Below, in pieces: positions 1-5,963 of a DNA stretch of 17,376 nt. The DNA is taken from NCBI GenBank assembly GCA_934597345.1, contig CAKTRJ010000038.1, forward strand, positions 1 to 17,376, given 5' to 3'. The position numbers were made by a program, and so were the translations under genes. Below the pieces are notes generated by a model. The model worked only from the letters and a program-made list of their open reading frames with translations, did not search any database and was not told the origin of the DNA. This DNA is from an uncultured Oscillospiraceae bacterium. Its GTDB lineage: Bacteria; Bacillota; Clostridia; Oscillospirales; Oscillospiraceae. Every line of letters begins with the position of its first letter. Position 1 is the stretch's first letter.

Positions 1-420
1 ACGAGGTACTTTTGGCCGTTGTCCCAAAAGTACCCAAAAGGACAACCAGAAACCCAGGTTTCTGGACTTCCTGCACGCTGTTCCACCCTCAAATTTGATA
101 CCATATACCACGCGTTTGCAGAACACGGTCGTTATCGTTGCGTATGACGCATCGACTTTCCTCTTGCGCCGCTGCCGCTCGTGTTATCAACGGTAGAACT
201 AAAAACGTTGTTCGGCGTAGGCATCAGCGGCAGCGGCGCAGAAGCAGAGACGATCCTTTTAACGAATCCAAAAAGAAAATCTTATGTAAACGTGCGGTAA
301 AAGTTAACATATTTGCACTGCGTATAGCGCGCCCGGAAGTGAAGGAACCGGAGGTTCCTTCCGGTGTTTTTGCCTACTTTTGTCACTGTTGACAAAAGTA
401 GGTCGCTCCGGAGAGCGAAA
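1..420 (-). repeat. Structured repeat element, copy 1 (nearly full length, inverted)
   Basis: This stretch is the reverse complement of a diverged copy of the element at 9913-10346. Reading from the left it contains a GTACTTTTGG hairpin (5-34), a CCAGAAACC/GGTTTCTGG hairpin (47-66), a perfect 14-bp GC-rich stem (166-179 with 226-239) around a 46-nt loop, a GAAGGAACC/GGTTCCTTC hairpin (341-361), a perfect 13-bp stem (373-385 with 390-402) and a CGCTC/GAGCG hairpin ending at CGAAA (416-420). The outermost left hairpin is cut by the window edge, leaving only ACGA. I see no plausible protein: the short ORFs here are not shared between copies. The copy ends about 20 bp before a Shine-Dalgarno site and a truncated truB start. 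Function is unknown; a MITE-like or structured-RNA element is the best guess. Confidence 0.85.
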
Positions 421-453
421 CTCTCCCTTTAATAACAACCGAAAGGAGACACC

Positions 454-576
454 ATGGCCAACGGGATCATCATCATCGATAAGCCTGCGGATTGGACAAG
501 CATGGACGTGTGTCATCCCCGCAAAACATTTTTGCGGGGGCCCCTTGTTTTTATTGAACTTCCTCGGCGGAAATGA
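454..576 (+). pseudogene. truB: Truncated duplicate of the truB 5' end
   Basis: A well-placed ribosome site (GAAAGGAG, 441-448) precedes an ATG at 454 and 59 bp that match the start of the intact truB at 671-729 at 57 of 59 positions. The protein would begin MANGIIIIDKPADWTSMDV like real TruB. Homology stops at 512, inside the codon after GTG. The frame then runs into unrelated hairpin DNA and stops at TGA 574-576, giving a 40-residue ORF with no catalytic region. Both mismatches are silent third-base changes (ATC/ATT and CCT/CCC), so this is not a very recent slippage copy. The upstream flanks of the two copies differ. It could be a relic of a recombination or replacement event, or a translated leader ORF ahead of truB; I cannot choose between them. 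Confidence 0.8.
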
Positions 577-650
577 ATTCCGCCTGCGGCAAGGTTTTTG
601 CCTTGCCAAAACGCTTGTACGCGCCAAAAGGCGCGGTGCTTGGCGCACAC
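513..650 (+). repeat. Array of four short hairpins between truB fragment and truB
   Basis: Four consecutive small hairpins fill the gap between the truB fragment and intact truB: CCCCGCAAAA/TTTTGCGGGG with a 3-nt loop (517-539), GGCGGAA/TTCCGCC (566-584), GGCAAGG/CCTTGCC with a T-rich loop (588-607), and CGCGCC/GGCGCG with an AAAA loop (620-635). A weaker GTGC/GCAC pairing may follow. The first is followed by a partly T-rich stretch and could act as a terminator or attenuator. The stems have unrelated sequences, so this is not a simple tandem repeat. Intact truB starts about 36 bp after the last clear hairpin, so an mRNA crossing this region would be heavily folded just before the truB ribosome site. 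Confidence 0.7.
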
Positions 651-670
651 TATGAAGAACAGGAGATTTT

Positions 671-1540
671 ATGGCCAACGGGATCATCATTATCGATAAG
701 CCCGCGGATTGGACAAGCATGGACGTGTGCGCCAAGCTGCGGGGCATCCTGAAAACGAAAAAAGTGGGCCACGCGGGAACGCTGGACCCCATGGCCACCG
801 GCGTGCTGCCGGTGTTCGTGGGACAGGCCACACGGGGCGTCTCCTTTGCCGAAAGCGGCGAAAAGGAGTACGTCGCCACGCTGCGGCTGGGCCTTGTCAC
901 CGACACCCAGGACACCTCCGGCCGGACGCTGGCCGAGCACCCTGTCACCGTCACCATGGACGACCTGGCGGCGGTGCTGCCCCGGTTCACCGGAGCCATT
1001 GAACAGATCCCGCCCATGTACTCCGCCATCAAGATCAACGGCCAGAAGCTGTACGATCTGGCCCGGCAGGGCCGGGAGGTGGAGCGGAAGCCCCGCCCCG
1101 TCACTATCCACCAGCTGGAGCTGCTGGAGCAGCTATCGGACACCGATTTCGCCCTGCGGGTGCGGTGCTCCAAGGGCACCTACGTCCGCACCCTGTGCCA
1201 CGATATCGGGCAGGCACTGGGCTGCGGCGGCTGCATGGCGTCTCTGCGGCGTACCATGGCGGCGGGCTATACGCTGGCCGAGAGCCACACCATCGACGAG
1301 GTGCAGTCGCAGGGCGAAGCCCTGCTGCGGCCGGTGGATACCCTGTTCCGGCAGTATCCGGAATACCGCATCGCCCATCCCAGGGTGGAGCAGCTGTGCC
1401 GCAACGGCAACGCCTTCACCGTGAAAGCGCCGCTGGAGAGCGGCATCTACCGGGTCTACGGCATGGAGGGGGACTTCCTGTGCCTGAGCCGGTTGGAAAA
1501 CGGACAAATGACGTCCATCAAGAACTTTTTTGGAGCGTAA
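671..1540 (+). CDS. truB: tRNA pseudouridine(55) synthase TruB
   Basis: TruB isomerises U55 to pseudouridine in the T-loop of most tRNAs in the cytoplasm. The 289-residue product is close to the usual family length. It opens with the TruB N-terminal block (IIIIDKPADWTS) and has the catalytic motif GHAGTLDP at residues 33-40, with Asp39 the expected nucleophile. Further family blocks are YSAIKINGQKLYDLAR and RCSKGTYVRTLCHDIG, with a small C-terminal RNA-binding region after about residue 210. ATG 671 has AGGAG just upstream (661-665). Upstream lie a hairpin array and a duplicate of its first 59 bp. The next gene, ribF, begins 3 bp after the stop, a common truB-ribF pairing that implies co-transcription. 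I saw no clear promoter directly ahead, so transcription may enter from outside the window. Confidence 0.97.
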   Translation: MANGIIIIDKPADWTSMDVCAKLRGILKTKKVGHAGTLDPMATGVLPVFVGQATRGVSFAESGEKEYVATLRLGLVTDTQDTSGRTLAEHPVTVTMDDLAAVLPRFTGAIEQIPPMYSAIKINGQKLYDLARQGREVERKPRPVTIHQLELLEQLSDTDFALRVRCSKGTYVRTLCHDIGQALGCGGCMASLRRTMAAGYTLAESHTIDEVQSQGEALLRPVDTLFRQYPEYRIAHPRVEQLCRNGNAFTVKAPLESGIYRVYGMEGDFLCLSRLENGQMTSIKNFFGA

Positions 1541-1543
1541 ACT

Positions 1544-2449
1544 ATGAAGCCTACTGTCATCGCATTGGGATTTTTCGACGGCGTACACCGGGGCCACGGG
1601 GCGCTGCTGCGGCGCACCGTGGAGGTGGCCCGGCAGCTGGACGCCACCCCCGCCGCCTTTACCTTTGACCGGCCCCCCAAGGAGGTGGTCACGGGAAAGC
1701 CGGTGCCTCTCATCAACTCCACCCGTGAGCGGCAGGAGCTGATGGAGCGGTTGTACGGTATTGAGCAAGTGATCGTCGCGCCCTTTGACCATGAGATGAT
1801 GACCATGCCGTGGGAGGATTTCATCACCGAGCTGCTGGTGAAGCGCTATGGCGCGGTGCATCTGGTGGCGGGCCACGACTACCATTTCGGCCACAAAAAC
1901 GCCGGAGATCCGGCGCTTTTACAGCAGAAGTGCCGTGAGCTGGGGCTGGGCTGCGACATCATCCCCAAGGTGGAGATCGAGGGCATCACCGTCAGCTCCA
2001 CCTATATCCGCCAGCTGGTGCGGGACGGCGAGCTGGAGCGGGCCGCCGTATTTCTGGGCCACCGCCACTGTCTCAGCCAGACGGTGAGCCACGGGTTCCG
2101 GTTCGGCCGCACCATCGGCATCCCCACCATCAACTTCACGGTACCGGAGCATGTGCTGGTGCCGGAGAAGGGCGTGTACGTCACCCGGGTGTACCTGCCG
2201 GACGGCGGCAGCTACGCCGGGGTCACCAACGTAGGCACCCGCCCCACCGTCAGCGACAGCGCCGACGTGTCCATCGAGACGTTCCTGCTGGACTTTGACG
2301 GCGACCTGTACGGCAAGCGCATCCGGCTGGAGTTCTGCCGCCGCCTGCGGGCCGAGAAGAAGTTTGACTCGCCCCAGCAGCTGAAGGACGAGATCGAAAA
2401 AAATGTCGCCCAGACCCGGGCATACTTCCGGGAAACAGGCGAGGCGTAA
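1544..2449 (+). CDS. ribF: Bifunctional riboflavin kinase / FAD synthetase RibF
   Basis: RibF phosphorylates riboflavin to FMN and adenylylates FMN to FAD. The N-terminal nucleotidyltransferase domain shows GFFDGVHRGH at about residues 9-18, AGHDYHFGHKNAG near 110, and SSTYIRQLV near 150. The C-terminal flavokinase domain shows GRTIGIPTINF, GVYVTRVYLPDG, GVTNVGTRPTV and ETFLLDFDGDLYGKRIRLEF. At 301 residues it is slightly short, because it begins almost directly at the first nucleotide-binding strand; many homologues have 10-20 more N-terminal residues. ATG 1544 lies 3 bp after the truB stop, and no longer in-frame start fits without overlapping truB. A strong stem-loop follows at 2453-2489. 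No FMN riboswitch is visible, and none would be expected inside this operon. Confidence 0.97.
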   Translation: MKPTVIALGFFDGVHRGHGALLRRTVEVARQLDATPAAFTFDRPPKEVVTGKPVPLINSTRERQELMERLYGIEQVIVAPFDHEMMTMPWEDFITELLVKRYGAVHLVAGHDYHFGHKNAGDPALLQQKCRELGLGCDIIPKVEIEGITVSSTYIRQLVRDGELERAAVFLGHRHCLSQTVSHGFRFGRTIGIPTINFTVPEHVLVPEKGVYVTRVYLPDGGSYAGVTNVGTRPTVSDSADVSIETFLLDFDGDLYGKRIRLEFCRRLRAEKKFDSPQQLKDEIEKNVAQTRAYFRETGEA

Positions 2450-2452
2450 TAC

Positions 2453-2489
2453 AAAACCAGCGTTCCGCATCATGCGAAACGCTGGTTTT
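2453..2489. terminator. Bidirectional terminator between ribF and the XRE gene
   Basis: A 12-bp perfect outer stem (AAAACCAGCGTT with AACGCTGGTTTT) continues with four of five inner pairs around a TCA loop. T-rich sequence flanks it on both strands. It starts 3 bp after the ribF stop and overlaps the stop codon of the convergent minus-strand gene, so it can serve both. Confidence 0.85.
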
Positions 2490-2703
2490 ATTTGGTATTG
2501 TCGGGAACAAATTCCACCACATCCTCAATGCGGCACTCCAAAATCGTACAGAGGGTATCCAGTATCACCGTCTTGACCACGCAGTTATCGCGGAGACGCT
2601 GCAGCTGCGCCTTGTCGATGCCGTAGTCCTTGATCAGGCGGTATTGGCTGATGTTTTTCTCTTTCAACGTCCGCCACAGCGGATCATAGCGTATCATGGA
2701 CAT
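2488..2703 (-). CDS. Small XRE-family helix-turn-helix regulator
   Basis: This 71-residue protein is a minimal Cro/C1-type DNA-binding domain. After MSMIRYDPLWRTLKEKNIS comes QYRLIKDYGIDKAQLQRLRDN, which fits helices 2 and 3 of the XRE fold, followed by a hydrophobic TVILDTLCTILECRIEDVVEF block typical of helices 4-5. There is no effector or dimerisation domain. I chose ATG at 2703 because GGGGGAG lies just upstream; an in-frame start at 2769 would add 22 unusual residues and run across the palindrome. It is divergent from a 54-aa ORF, and the intervening DNA carries a 22-bp inverted repeat that could be its operator. The coding DNA is visibly poorer in GC than truB-ribF or spoIIE, which hints at acquisition. 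Similar genes occur in mobile elements and chromosomes alike. The target is unknown. Confidence 0.8.
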   Translation of the reverse strand: MSMIRYDPLWRTLKEKNISQYRLIKDYGIDKAQLQRLRDNCVVKTVILDTLCTILECRIEDVVEFVPDNTK

Positions 2704-2712
2704 CACTCCCCC

Positions 2713-2741
2713 TTGTATTTTACGGGGAAGCGGCTTATAAT
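2713..2741 (+). promoter_or_regulatory. Promoter for the 54-aa ORF
   Basis: A perfect TATAAT (2736-2741) lies 17 bp downstream of a weak -35 (TTGTAT, 2713-2718). Transcription would start inside the inverted repeat at 2744-2765 and give a leader of about 35 nt before ATG 2784. Confidence 0.55.
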
Positions 2742-2743
2742 GA

Positions 2744-2765
2744 TATGGTGCGTGTATACACCATA
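2744..2765. promoter_or_regulatory. Candidate operator (7-bp inverted repeat)
   Basis: TATGGTG (2744-2750) and CACCATA (2759-2765) form a perfect 7-bp inverted repeat with an 8-bp spacer. The site begins 3 bp after the -10 box and covers the expected start of transcription. Its place between a small XRE gene and a divergent ORF is the usual layout for an autoregulating repressor operator (inference). Confidence 0.5.
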
Positions 2766-2783
2766 CCAAAAGGAGGGCGTGCT

Positions 2784-2948
2784 ATGGATCTGGATTATGT
2801 AAAAGACCACCTGTTTGACCTGCTGAATGAGAGTGACGTGCTGAATATAACGGACATTCAGTCCGCGGAACAGGAAAACGGCTTTCGCGTCACGGTTTCT
2901 GACGGCTCGGTATTTCTGATAACGTGCCAGGCAGAGTGTGAAGAATAA
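2784..2948 (+). CDS. Small acidic protein of unknown function (54 aa)
   Basis: I do not recognise this protein. It starts at ATG 2784 behind AAGGAGG (2770-2775) and reads MDLDYVKDHLFDLLNESDVL, then a middle part rich in D, E and Q, then FRVTVSDGSVFLITCQAECEE. It is strongly acidic and soluble-looking, with no membrane segment and two cysteines near the end. An in-frame ATG at 2745 would sit inside the palindrome and has no ribosome site. A perfect TATAAT lies upstream, and the divergent neighbour encodes an XRE regulator, so the two may form a small regulator/target pair. Immediately after the stop the DNA passes into the half copy of the structured repeat. GC is lower than in neighbouring housekeeping genes. 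A toxin-antitoxin pair is possible but not shown. Confidence 0.65.
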   Translation: MDLDYVKDHLFDLLNESDVLNITDIQSAEQENGFRVTVSDGSVFLITCQAECEE

Positions 2949-2955
2949 GGAAAGA

Positions 2956-3203
2956 CATGCCGCTGACTGGTATGCAAAAAAGCCCTTTGCTTCTACCGTT
3001 GTGCCGCATGAGCGGCAGCGGCGCAAAAGGGAAGTCGATTCGTCATACGCAACGACAACACCCGTGTTCTGTGACCGCGCGGTAAATGATATCAAGTCTA
3101 AACACGGTATAGCGTGGGCGGATTCTTAAACCGCAGGTTTAAGCTGTCCTTTTGGTCACTTTTGGGACAGCGGCCAAAAGTGACCCGCGCCGGGGCGCGG
3201 AAC
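2956..3203 (+). repeat. Structured repeat element, copy 2 (left half missing)
   Basis: From about 2956 the DNA matches the right half of the element at 9913-10346: the right arm of the central stem (3011-3024, identical to both other copies), a shared block GTCGATTCGTCATAC-like sequence, then the CTTAAACC/GGTTTAAG hairpin (3125-3143), the GGTCACTTTTGG/CCAAAAGTGACC hairpin (3154-3185) and a terminal CGCGCC/GGCGCG hairpin (3186-3199). The left arm, with its own three hairpins, is absent; similarity begins around the central stem's left arm (GCCGCT, 2960-2965). The end hairpin stem is GTCAC/GTGAC here but GTAC/GTAC in the other copies, so pairing is kept while sequence changes. The rest of the 2949-3356 gap holds only the spoIIE promoter region. 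Confidence 0.8.
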
Positions 3204-3274
3204 AACCCCCTCCGCCAAAGTCACGAAACCCATTTCAGCCCGATACCATAAAATCCGATGTTCCCTTCATTTCC

Positions 3275-3306
3275 CGACGAAATACGTGATATGTTTCCCG
3301 TACAAT
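3275..3306 (+). promoter_or_regulatory. spoIIE promoter with Spo0A-box-like site
   Basis: TACAAT (3301-3306) is a good -10. Upstream, CGACGAA (3275-3281) matches the Spo0A box TGNCGAA at six of seven positions, and no good -35 sits at the usual 17 bp. A Spo0A box overlapping a displaced -35 is the known layout of Bacillus spoIIE and spoIIG promoters. The leader would be about 45 nt. The assignment is inference from motif and position. Confidence 0.5.
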
Positions 3307-3356
3307 AGAGCCGTGTTGAAAACCGCCCCTTTGCGGGGCAGAGGGAGCGTGAACCA

Positions 3357-5357
3357 ATGAAACGGCCAACTGTGCGGGACAAGCTGCCATCCGGCGCGCT
3401 GCGGCAGTCACTTTTGCGGGGCGTGCTGGTATTCGCCCTGTCGGCGGCCCGGGTGGGCGGCCTGTACGCCCCGTGGGCGCTGGCGGCGGTGGCGGTATCC
3501 GGCGGAAAGGGCCGGGGACTGTGGGCGCTGGCGGGCGCGGCGGCAGGCGCGCTGGTGTGGTTCGATTTCCAGACGGGGCTGCGGTTCGCCGCCTCCGCCG
3601 TGCTGCTGTACTGCGCCAACATGGCCTTCTGCGACACGAAGCTGTGCCGCCGGGACGGGTATGCCCCGGCCCTGACGGCGGCGGCGCTGGGGCTGGTACA
3701 GTCGGTGTATCTGGTGGGCCGCACCGCGTCCCAGTGGGCGCTGTGCGCCGCGGCCTGCGCGTTGGCGGCGGCGGTGGCCTACGGGCTGGACGAGGCGCGG
3801 CATGACACGGCCCTGCGGCCGCTGGCGCTGCTGAGCGCCGCCGTCTGCGCCCTGTGCGGCGTCAGCGTTTACGGCTTTTCGCCGGGCGGGATGCTGGCGG
3901 CATGGCTGGCACTGGCCTGCGCGGCAGGGGCACCGCCCGCTTACGCGGCGGCCATGGGGGCCGCCATAGGCGCCTGCGCCGATCTGGCGGCGGCCGCGCC
4001 GGCGCTGCTGCTGACGGCGGTATGCGGCGGAGGGGCGCTGTGCGCCTCGCTGCTGCGGGAAAGGCCCCGCGTTTTTCAGGCGGCGGCCTTCTGCCTGTGG
4101 GCGCTGGCGATCCCGCTGGCGCTGGACGCCGACCGACCGTGGCTGACGCTGTACGAGTCGGCGGCGGGCGCGGCGGCGTATCTGCTGATGAAGCGCAAAT
4201 GGCTGGCGGCCATGGAAAAGGGCGGCGCGGCGCCCCAGGCCGTCCCGGCCATGGCGGCCAGCACCGTTACAAAGGAGCGGGCGGCGGCCTTTCAGGAGCT
4301 GTATAACTCCATGTTTCGCGCCCGGCCCAAGGAGCGGGGAGAGAACCCCTCGGTGATCTTCGATCAGGCGGCCCAGCAGGTGTGCCGGGGCTGCCTGCTG
4401 GTGCAGCGCTGCTGGCAGACGGAGTACACCGACACCTACAACGCCTTCAACGACGCCTGCAGCCCCATGCTGAAGCGGGGCAGGGCGGAGGCGGAGGATT
4501 TCCCGCTGTTTTTCACCAGCCGGTGCCTGCACTTTCCGGAGCTGCTGAGCGCCGTCAACACGGAGCTGTACGCCTTCCGCCTGCGGCGGCAGTACCGCGC
4601 CCGGCTGGAGGACGCCCGCCGTCTGGCGGAGGCCCAGTACGATCAGGTGAGCGAGGCGCTGGACCAGGGCGCGCCGCCGGAGCCGGAGGGGGAGCCGCCC
4701 CTGCGGTGCCGGGTGGGCACGCTGCTGCGGCCCAAGGAGGGCGAAACCCAGTGCGGCGACCAGCTGGCGGTATTCACCGCCGGGGCCACGCTGTATATGC
4801 TGCTGTCCGACGGCATGGGCAGCGGCCCCGCCGCCCACGCCGAAAGCGCCATGACGGTGCGGCTGCTGCGGCAGTTCCTCAAGGCGGGCATCCAGCCTGC
4901 CTCGGCGCTGAAAACCATCAATACGGCCCTGACCCTGCGGTGTCAGGAGCAGGGCAGCTTCACCACCATCGACCTGCTGGCGCTGGATCGCCGCAGCGGC
5001 ACGGCCCGGCTCTATAAGTACGGGGCGGCGGCCTCCTATGTGAAAAAGGGCGACGCCGTGACCCGGCTGGACGGGACCAGTCTGCCCGCCGGACTGCAAA
5101 GCGCCCACCAGCCGCCGGAATCCACCGGGCTGTCCCTGGAGGCGGGCAGCGTACTGGTGATGGTCAGCGACGGCGTCACCAGCGAGGGGGACGACTGGCT
5201 GCGGGCGCTGCTGCGGCAATGGCCGGGCGGCGACAGTCAGGAGCTGGCCCAGATGATCCTGGCGGAATCCCGCCGTCACGGCGGGCTGCGGGACGACTGC
5301 GCGGCGCTGGCCCTGCGCGTTGAAAAATCCGGCGAGATCGCGGAAAAGCGGGTATAA
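3357..5357 (+). CDS. spoIIE: Stage II sporulation protein E (SpoIIE), membrane PP2C phosphatase
   Basis: SpoIIE sits at the asymmetric septum of sporulating cells and dephosphorylates the anti-anti-sigma factor SpoIIAA, which activates sigma F in the forespore. Residues roughly 20-245 are Ala/Leu/Gly-rich membrane segments. A middle part holds a cysteine cluster (CRGCLLVQRC, about 343-352). The C-terminal PP2C domain shows SDGMGSG (metal ligand Asp485), SFTTIDLLALD, VSDGV (Asp605) and RDDCA (Asp646-647), so the metal-binding acidic residues are present. The 666 residues are short against 827 in B. subtilis, mainly in the membrane and linker parts. ATG 3357 follows GAGGGAG. Upstream is a Spo0A-like promoter; downstream a small membrane protein gene follows after 60 bp. 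It strongly suggests an endospore former or a recent descendant of one. Confidence 0.95.
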   Translation: MKRPTVRDKLPSGALRQSLLRGVLVFALSAARVGGLYAPWALAAVAVSGGKGRGLWALAGAAAGALVWFDFQTGLRFAASAVLLYCANMAFCDTKLCRRDGYAPALTAAALGLVQSVYLVGRTASQWALCAAACALAAAVAYGLDEARHDTALRPLALLSAAVCALCGVSVYGFSPGGMLAAWLALACAAGAPPAYAAAMGAAIGACADLAAAAPALLLTAVCGGGALCASLLRERPRVFQAAAFCLWALAIPLALDADRPWLTLYESAAGAAAYLLMKRKWLAAMEKGGAAPQAVPAMAASTVTKERAAAFQELYNSMFRARPKERGENPSVIFDQAAQQVCRGCLLVQRCWQTEYTDTYNAFNDACSPMLKRGRAEAEDFPLFFTSRCLHFPELLSAVNTELYAFRLRRQYRARLEDARRLAEAQYDQVSEALDQGAPPEPEGEPPLRCRVGTLLRPKEGETQCGDQLAVFTAGATLYMLLSDGMGSGPAAHAESAMTVRLLRQFLKAGIQPASALKTINTALTLRCQEQGSFTTIDLLALDRRSGTARLYKYGAAASYVKKGDAVTRLDGTSLPAGLQSAHQPPESTGLSLEAGSVLVMVSDGVTSEGDDWLRALLRQWPGGDSQELAQMILAESRRHGGLRDDCAALALRVEKSGEIAEKRV

Positions 5358-5417
5358 CCCTCCGCCGCGCGGGACATACTCTCTCTATCAGGCAACGGAT
5401 ATCAGCGCAAGGAGGGC

Positions 5418-5684
5418 ATGGTTTTGGTAAAAGGTGTTTCCCGCCGGGTCATTGTGGTGGACAGTCCCGACCCGCAGGTGTTTGAACAGGCGATCTTTAT
5501 TCTCAGCGGCGACGGCGCCGGGGTCAGCCAGCAGCAGCTGGTGGATCAGGCGGTGCGCGTGGCCAAAAGCTATGCCCGCACCCACGGGGTGTCCCAGCGG
5601 GGCTTTCACATGACGCCGCCGCTGTGGATGGCGGCGGGCAGCGCCGTCATCGGCGCGGTATGGGCCGCGGTGGCGCTGCTGTAA
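5418..5684 (+). CDS. Small tail-anchored membrane protein, unknown function
   Basis: I do not recognise a characterised family. The 88-residue product has a soluble N-terminal part (KGVSRRVIVVDSPDPQVFEQ, then an AIFIL stretch and a charged helix QLVDQAVRVAKSYART) and one hydrophobic segment at the extreme C-terminus (about 69-88), so it is probably anchored by its tail with the rest in the cytoplasm. Start choice is uncertain: AAGGAGG (5409-5415) is only 2 nt from ATG 5418 but an ideal 8 nt from the in-frame TTG at 5424, which would remove two residues. It lies 60 bp after spoIIE on the same strand, with no terminator between that I can see, so co-transcription is plausible. A sporulation role is only a guess from position. 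Confidence 0.75.
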   Translation: MVLVKGVSRRVIVVDSPDPQVFEQAIFILSGDGAGVSQQQLVDQAVRVAKSYARTHGVSQRGFHMTPPLWMAAGSAVIGAVWAAVALL

Positions 5685-5695
5685 GAAGCTGCCCT

Positions 5696-5797
5696 TGTCA
5701 TTGCGAGGAAGGCGCAAGCCCGACGCGGCAATCTGTTTTCTCAAGCGGGATTAAAGACGGATTCCCACGCCAGTGTGAGCACTGGCTCGGAATGACA
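5696..5797. repeat. REP/MITE-like inverted repeat (TCATTGCGAG type)
   Basis: The ends TGTCATTGCGAG (5696-5707) and CTCGGAATGACA (5786-5797) are inverted repeats matching at 11 of 12 positions. Inside are a second inverted pair (GCGGCAATC with GATTCCCACGC) and a hairpin CCAGTG/CACTGG. Palindromic elements with GTCATTGCGAG ends are familiar from many bacterial genomes. The element encodes nothing and lies in the 279-bp gap between the tail-anchored protein and dus. Confidence 0.75.
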
Positions 5798-5860
5798 GTT
5801 GACGGCTATTCAAGCTGTACAACATTGCTAACTTTCTTTCCACATTTTTCTCCTCATTTG

Positions 5861-5894
5861 GGGCGGACGAGTTATCGTCCGCCCTCTTTTTTTC
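5861..5894 (+). terminator. Rho-independent terminator ahead of dus
   Basis: A perfect 10-bp stem (GGGCGGACGA with TCGTCCGCCC, loop GTTA) is followed by TCTTTTTTTC. It would end transcripts from spoIIE and the small membrane gene and insulate the dus promoter that starts a few bases later. Confidence 0.9.
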
Positions 5895-5906
5895 TGGGAA
5901 AAGATA

Positions 5907-5915
5907 TGATATAAT
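5907..5915 (+). promoter_or_regulatory. Extended -10 promoter for the dus operon
   Basis: TGATATAAT is a consensus extended -10 (TGN followed by TATAAT). The -35 position falls in the T-run of the preceding terminator and is poor, which an extended -10 can tolerate. The leader would be about 40 nt. Confidence 0.6.
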
Positions 5916-5963
5916 ATGCGGACATGCTTTCGTTTATGTGCTTTACATGGAGGATATGACCCT

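Noticed and set aside
1..420. CRISPR array
   Set aside because: The repeated units are hairpin arms of a few large elements. There are no regularly spaced direct repeats and no cas genes.
138..655. Small plus-strand open frames inside repeat copy 1 and the truB fragment
   Set aside because: They are not preserved in the other repeat copies and cross hairpin stems, so they look non-coding.
3408..5279. Long minus-strand open frame (about 620 codons) opposite spoIIE
   Set aside because: Composition is Arg/Gln/Ala/Gly/His-rich with no known domain, and the plus strand encodes clear SpoIIE motifs. Strong GC bias at third positions keeps the antisense frame open.
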